A DNA stretch of 64,000 nt, from positions 62,001 through 126,000 of the forward strand of contig PYIZ01000052.1 of assembly GCA_003635265.1 (NCBI GenBank), in the 5' to 3' direction. A program made the position numbers and the translations under genes. The stretch is from Candidatus Poribacteria bacterium (lineage in GTDB: Bacteria; Poribacteria; WGA-4E; PCPOR2b). Shown piece by piece: positions 61,880-64,000 of the stretch. A model generated the notes under the pieces. That model saw only the letters and a program-made list of their open reading frames with translations, was not told the DNA's origin and made no database searches. How positions within the stretch are numbered: position 1 is the first letter of the stretch; every line of letters begins with the position of its first letter.

Positions 61880-63226
61880 ATGATACCGTGGATTTTTGTC
61901 CATAGCCCGCTTGAACATTGGCTGCCCGACTACCGGCGGACGTTCGACGCTTGGGAGGACGGGGGTGTGCGTGGCATCGTGTTCGGTTATTTGCAGTTCA
62001 TGCAGGATGACGGTACAACGATTCGGACCTTTGCGCCTGACCCGGAGGTATACAAATCGTTCGGGGTGAGTCCGCCACCGGAAGCACCACGCGATTTGGA
62101 GAAAGAGAAACAGCTGCACGCTATGTTAGACGATGCCGCTTCGCGCGATTGGCATATTATGACCTTCAGCGTTCCCGGCGGCGGTGGGACGCGACCGTTG
62201 GAGGAGGATCCTTATGGCGCAGTGGGATTTGCCGCAAGCGTTCAGGATACAATGAATGCCTATCCTCAAGCGCACGGTGTTATCATTGATGGTCCGGGGG
62301 AGCAGCATTACGAATTAGCTTTCCATCACGGCGGAGAGCTGCTCGAGATCCGTGATCATGAGCGACATCGTTTCGCGGCTTTAGGAAAGGATATCCCACG
62401 CTTGGAACGAGGTATTGCACACTTGTGGGAACGGCTTCACAATCTGACGCCGTCTCTGGTACGATATCATGCACCGGGTGGGCTGCTGGCAGCGTTGACA
62501 CTGTTTGATATCAACGAAGATGCCCTCTACTGGTTGCGGAGCCGTCAGGAAACTGCATTGGGTTATATGCAGACTGTACGCGCCCAACTCGACCAACTGG
62601 ACCGCAAAGTGGAATTGGGCGGTATCCCGCGCACGGCGACCTTTTCTTCGCTTACTGGACAGAACTATCAACAGATGGGATCGCTTTTCGATTATATCTT
62701 CCCCAAGCACTACTTCTGGCACCGGGGCTTCGATGGGATGTACGGAACGATTGCACGTTGGGTCCAGATACTTTCTGAGTGGAGTCCTACATTGACCGAA
62801 GAAGATTGCTTTGCAGTAGTAAAGTCGTTGTTTGGTATTGAATTGCCGGGCGTTCACTCGCTGATGGATATGGAGATGGGGTTCCCGGAGGAGTTCTTTT
62901 CAGAGGTTGTGTGGAGCGAAACTGAACGTGCGTTGGAGGCTATCGGAGACAATGATAAAGTGGTCGCTTGGGTATCTACGGGACGCAGCCCGCATGCCGG
63001 CGACGCAATGACAGCAAGAGATCTCCACAACATCCTGACAACCTCCCAAAGGGCAGGTCTGAAACGATTTCTGTTTCACCCCGATCCAGACCTTGGCGCG
63101 GCGGAATGGCGGGTGATTTCGGGGTTGTGCGGGAATTTGTGGCGGGAGGATCCCAGCGGATATTGGCCCTCTGACACCCAGAAACCAGATACGTTCAGCG
63201 GCGGCAGAAAACCTTCTCGTTCATAG
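61880..63226 (+). CDS. Hypothetical protein, possible TIM-barrel fold
   Basis: 448 residues, no signal peptide. MIPWIFVHSPLEHW, then GGVRGIVFGYLQF, and AHGVIIDGPGEQHYEL and VVAWVSTGRSP are strand-like segments spaced as in glycosidase-type barrels; acidic residues follow strands (IDGPGEQ). I do not recognise the family. GAGGAGG precedes the ATG. The final codons (..SRS) lie in the left end of a family A element, so the native C-terminus may have been altered. Confidence 0.65.
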   Translation: MIPWIFVHSPLEHWLPDYRRTFDAWEDGGVRGIVFGYLQFMQDDGTTIRTFAPDPEVYKSFGVSPPPEAPRDLEKEKQLHAMLDDAASRDWHIMTFSVPGGGGTRPLEEDPYGAVGFAASVQDTMNAYPQAHGVIIDGPGEQHYELAFHHGGELLEIRDHERHRFAALGKDIPRLERGIAHLWERLHNLTPSLVRYHAPGGLLAALTLFDINEDALYWLRSRQETALGYMQTVRAQLDQLDRKVELGGIPRTATFSSLTGQNYQQMGSLFDYIFPKHYFWHRGFDGMYGTIARWVQILSEWSPTLTEEDCFAVVKSLFGIELPGVHSLMDMEMGFPEEFFSEVVWSETERALEAIGDNDKVVAWVSTGRSPHAGDAMTARDLHNILTTSQRAGLKRFLFHPDPDLGAAEWRVISGLCGNLWREDPSGYWPSDTQKPDTFSGGRKPSRS

Positions 63227-63326
63227 TGAACAGTGCAAAGAAACTGAGTTTGGGGTAGTAAGGAACAACGATCGTTGTTCCCTACAGTTTCTCTGAGTTG
63301 TTCTGCACTTTCTTCTGGCATGAACC
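63218..63326. repeat. Family A MITE-like element, copy 5 (with inner palindrome)
   Basis: Right end TGCACTTTCTTCTGGCATGAACC matches the family; the left end CGTTCATAGTGAACAGTGCAAA is diverged. Inside are AGAAACTGAG / CTCTGAG arms and the perfect 20-base palindrome GGAACAACGATCGTTGTTCC at 63262-63281. Flanking repeats are eroded. It overlaps the 3' end of the preceding gene. Confidence 0.6.
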
Positions 63327-63363
63327 TCCTTATTTTTGGGGACGAAGGAGTTGTATTAGGAAA

Positions 63364-64000
63364 ATGAAAAAATACAGAGTTGCGGTTGTCGGAGGGGCGG
63401 GAACTTGGGGCAGCAGGTATTTACACGCCTATGCCAACCATCCAGCCTGCGAAATCGTCGCACTAGTTGACCGCGCCAGAAACCGCCGAGATGCCTTCGC
63501 TGACCGATACGGGGTTGAAACTGTCTTTGATACATTGGAGGACCTGTTAGCGCGAGAAGTTCCCGACATCGTTTCGGCGATTCTTCCGACATCGCACAAT
63601 CCTGACACAGTAATTGCCTGCGCGGAGGTTGGTGTCAAGGTGGTCTCATGCGAAAAACCGATAGCGGTTGAATTGTCTCAGGCGGATGCGATGGTGCGTA
63701 TTTGTCGTGAGCGAGGCACCGTTTTCAGCTGTGGTAGCGTCTATTCAGGCGTTCCGTATCTGTTAGAGGCAATTGATTGGATTGCTGCTGGTAACATCGG
63801 GAAACTCACCGCTGCTGCTATTCCGAGTGGATTGCCACGTGAAGTATCGGGTGGAGGCTGCGTTCAACTGACGCTGCTTCCGTTGCTCACCGGTATGGAG
63901 GTAGAATGGGTGGAAGGATGGACGTTACCGCCGGACTTGGACTGGATGCCGCCGGTTGATGTTTCTGCGTCGGAGATTGACTGTCCCGCCTATGGTCGTC
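63364..64000 (+). CDS. Gfo/Idh/MocA family oxidoreductase (C-terminus off the window)
   Basis: 212 codons present. KKYRVAVVGGAGTWGSRYL is the NAD(P)-binding Rossmann motif, followed by VVSCEKPIAVEL with the family EKP motif. The substrate domain has begun (GSVYSGVPYLLEA) when the window ends. GGAGGGG-like purines are absent; TTAGGA lies just before the ATG. A sugar or cyclitol dehydrogenase is likely. Confidence 0.87.
   Translation, partial: MKKYRVAVVGGAGTWGSRYLHAYANHPACEIVALVDRARNRRDAFADRYGVETVFDTLEDLLAREVPDIVSAILPTSHNPDTVIACAEVGVKVVSCEKPIAVELSQADAMVRICRERGTVFSCGSVYSGVPYLLEAIDWIAAGNIGKLTAAAIPSGLPREVSGGGCVQLTLLPLLTGMEVEWVEGWTLPPDLDWMPPVDVSASEIDCPAYGR

Overview
The window is bacterial chromosome of roughly balanced base composition with about 57 protein genes, no rRNA or tRNA that I could see, and one structured non-coding RNA. 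The gene content suggests a member of Candidatus Poribacteria or a close relative. This rests on three separate phytanoyl-CoA-dioxygenase-like genes, many sugar-acid and TIM-barrel catabolic genes, Gfo/Idh/MocA oxidoreductases, amidohydrolases, a DUF6785-type membrane protein, very large TPR proteins, and many palindromic dispersed repeats. It is a content-based inference, not a phylogenetic placement. Both edges cut genes: an HtrA-like gene on the left and a Gfo/Idh/MocA gene on the right.

Layout. 1-2.2 kb (minus): ECF sigma factor, zinc-finger anti-sigma factor and an HtrA-like protein whose catalytic His position is Gly. 2.5-7.3 kb (plus): exported YCF48-like repeat protein, DUF2851, a small helical protein and a BatA/VWA membrane protein. 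7.4-11.4 kb: ATP-PPase, coaE, a COG4091 SAF-domain dehydrogenase, and an IscU-like/IscA pair in which the IscU-like protein has lost two cysteine ligands. 11.5-17 kb: TPR protein, amidohydrolase and a large membrane protein. 17.3-22.4 kb (plus): sugar or sugar-acid catabolic cluster (TIM-barrel isomerase, Gfo/Idh/MocA, lectin-fold protein, UxuA-type mannonate dehydratase, PhyH). 22.5-26.6 kb: DUF4416, S1/P1-nuclease-like exported protein, DmpA-type peptidase and an RCK potassium channel. 27.0-28.3 kb: an OMEGA-type element with a folded HEARO/omega-RNA-like leader followed by an IsrB (PLMP domain, split RuvC, Arg-rich bridge helix, no HNH). 28.5-34 kb: exported hypothetical, D-threonine-aldolase-like enzyme, truncated amidohydrolase, VOC protein, queF, and a protein with two tandem Sm/Hfq-like domains. 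34-40.5 kb (minus): second ECF sigma/anti-sigma pair followed by a 1569-residue TPR protein. 40.8-48.5 kb (minus): lipoprotein, dprA, two tandem toroid-like paralogs, methyltransferase, aldo-keto-reductase-like protein and truA. 48.6-51.8 kb (plus): PhyH, GNAT, AKR and DUF3500. 52-57.7 kb (minus): the conserved rho-rpmE-prfA-prmC block, split by a PhyH gene and followed by a SpoU methyltransferase. 58.3-64 kb: orphan ABC ATPase, enolase-superfamily dehydratase, HAD hydrolase, a hypothetical and a partial oxidoreductase.

Between genes I found two families of small non-autonomous transposon-like elements. Family A has six copies, with ~24-bp inverted ends and 8-bp flanking direct repeats. Family B has two full copies and one core remnant, with 16-bp inverted ends and 5-bp flanking direct repeats. 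A third repeat (two copies) and several recurring short palindromes are also present. Many family A copies sit just past a stop codon and carry a terminator-like hairpin, so they have probably become part of transcript ends.

The strongest candidates for new biology are the IsrB/omega-RNA locus, the tandem Sm-domain protein and family A.
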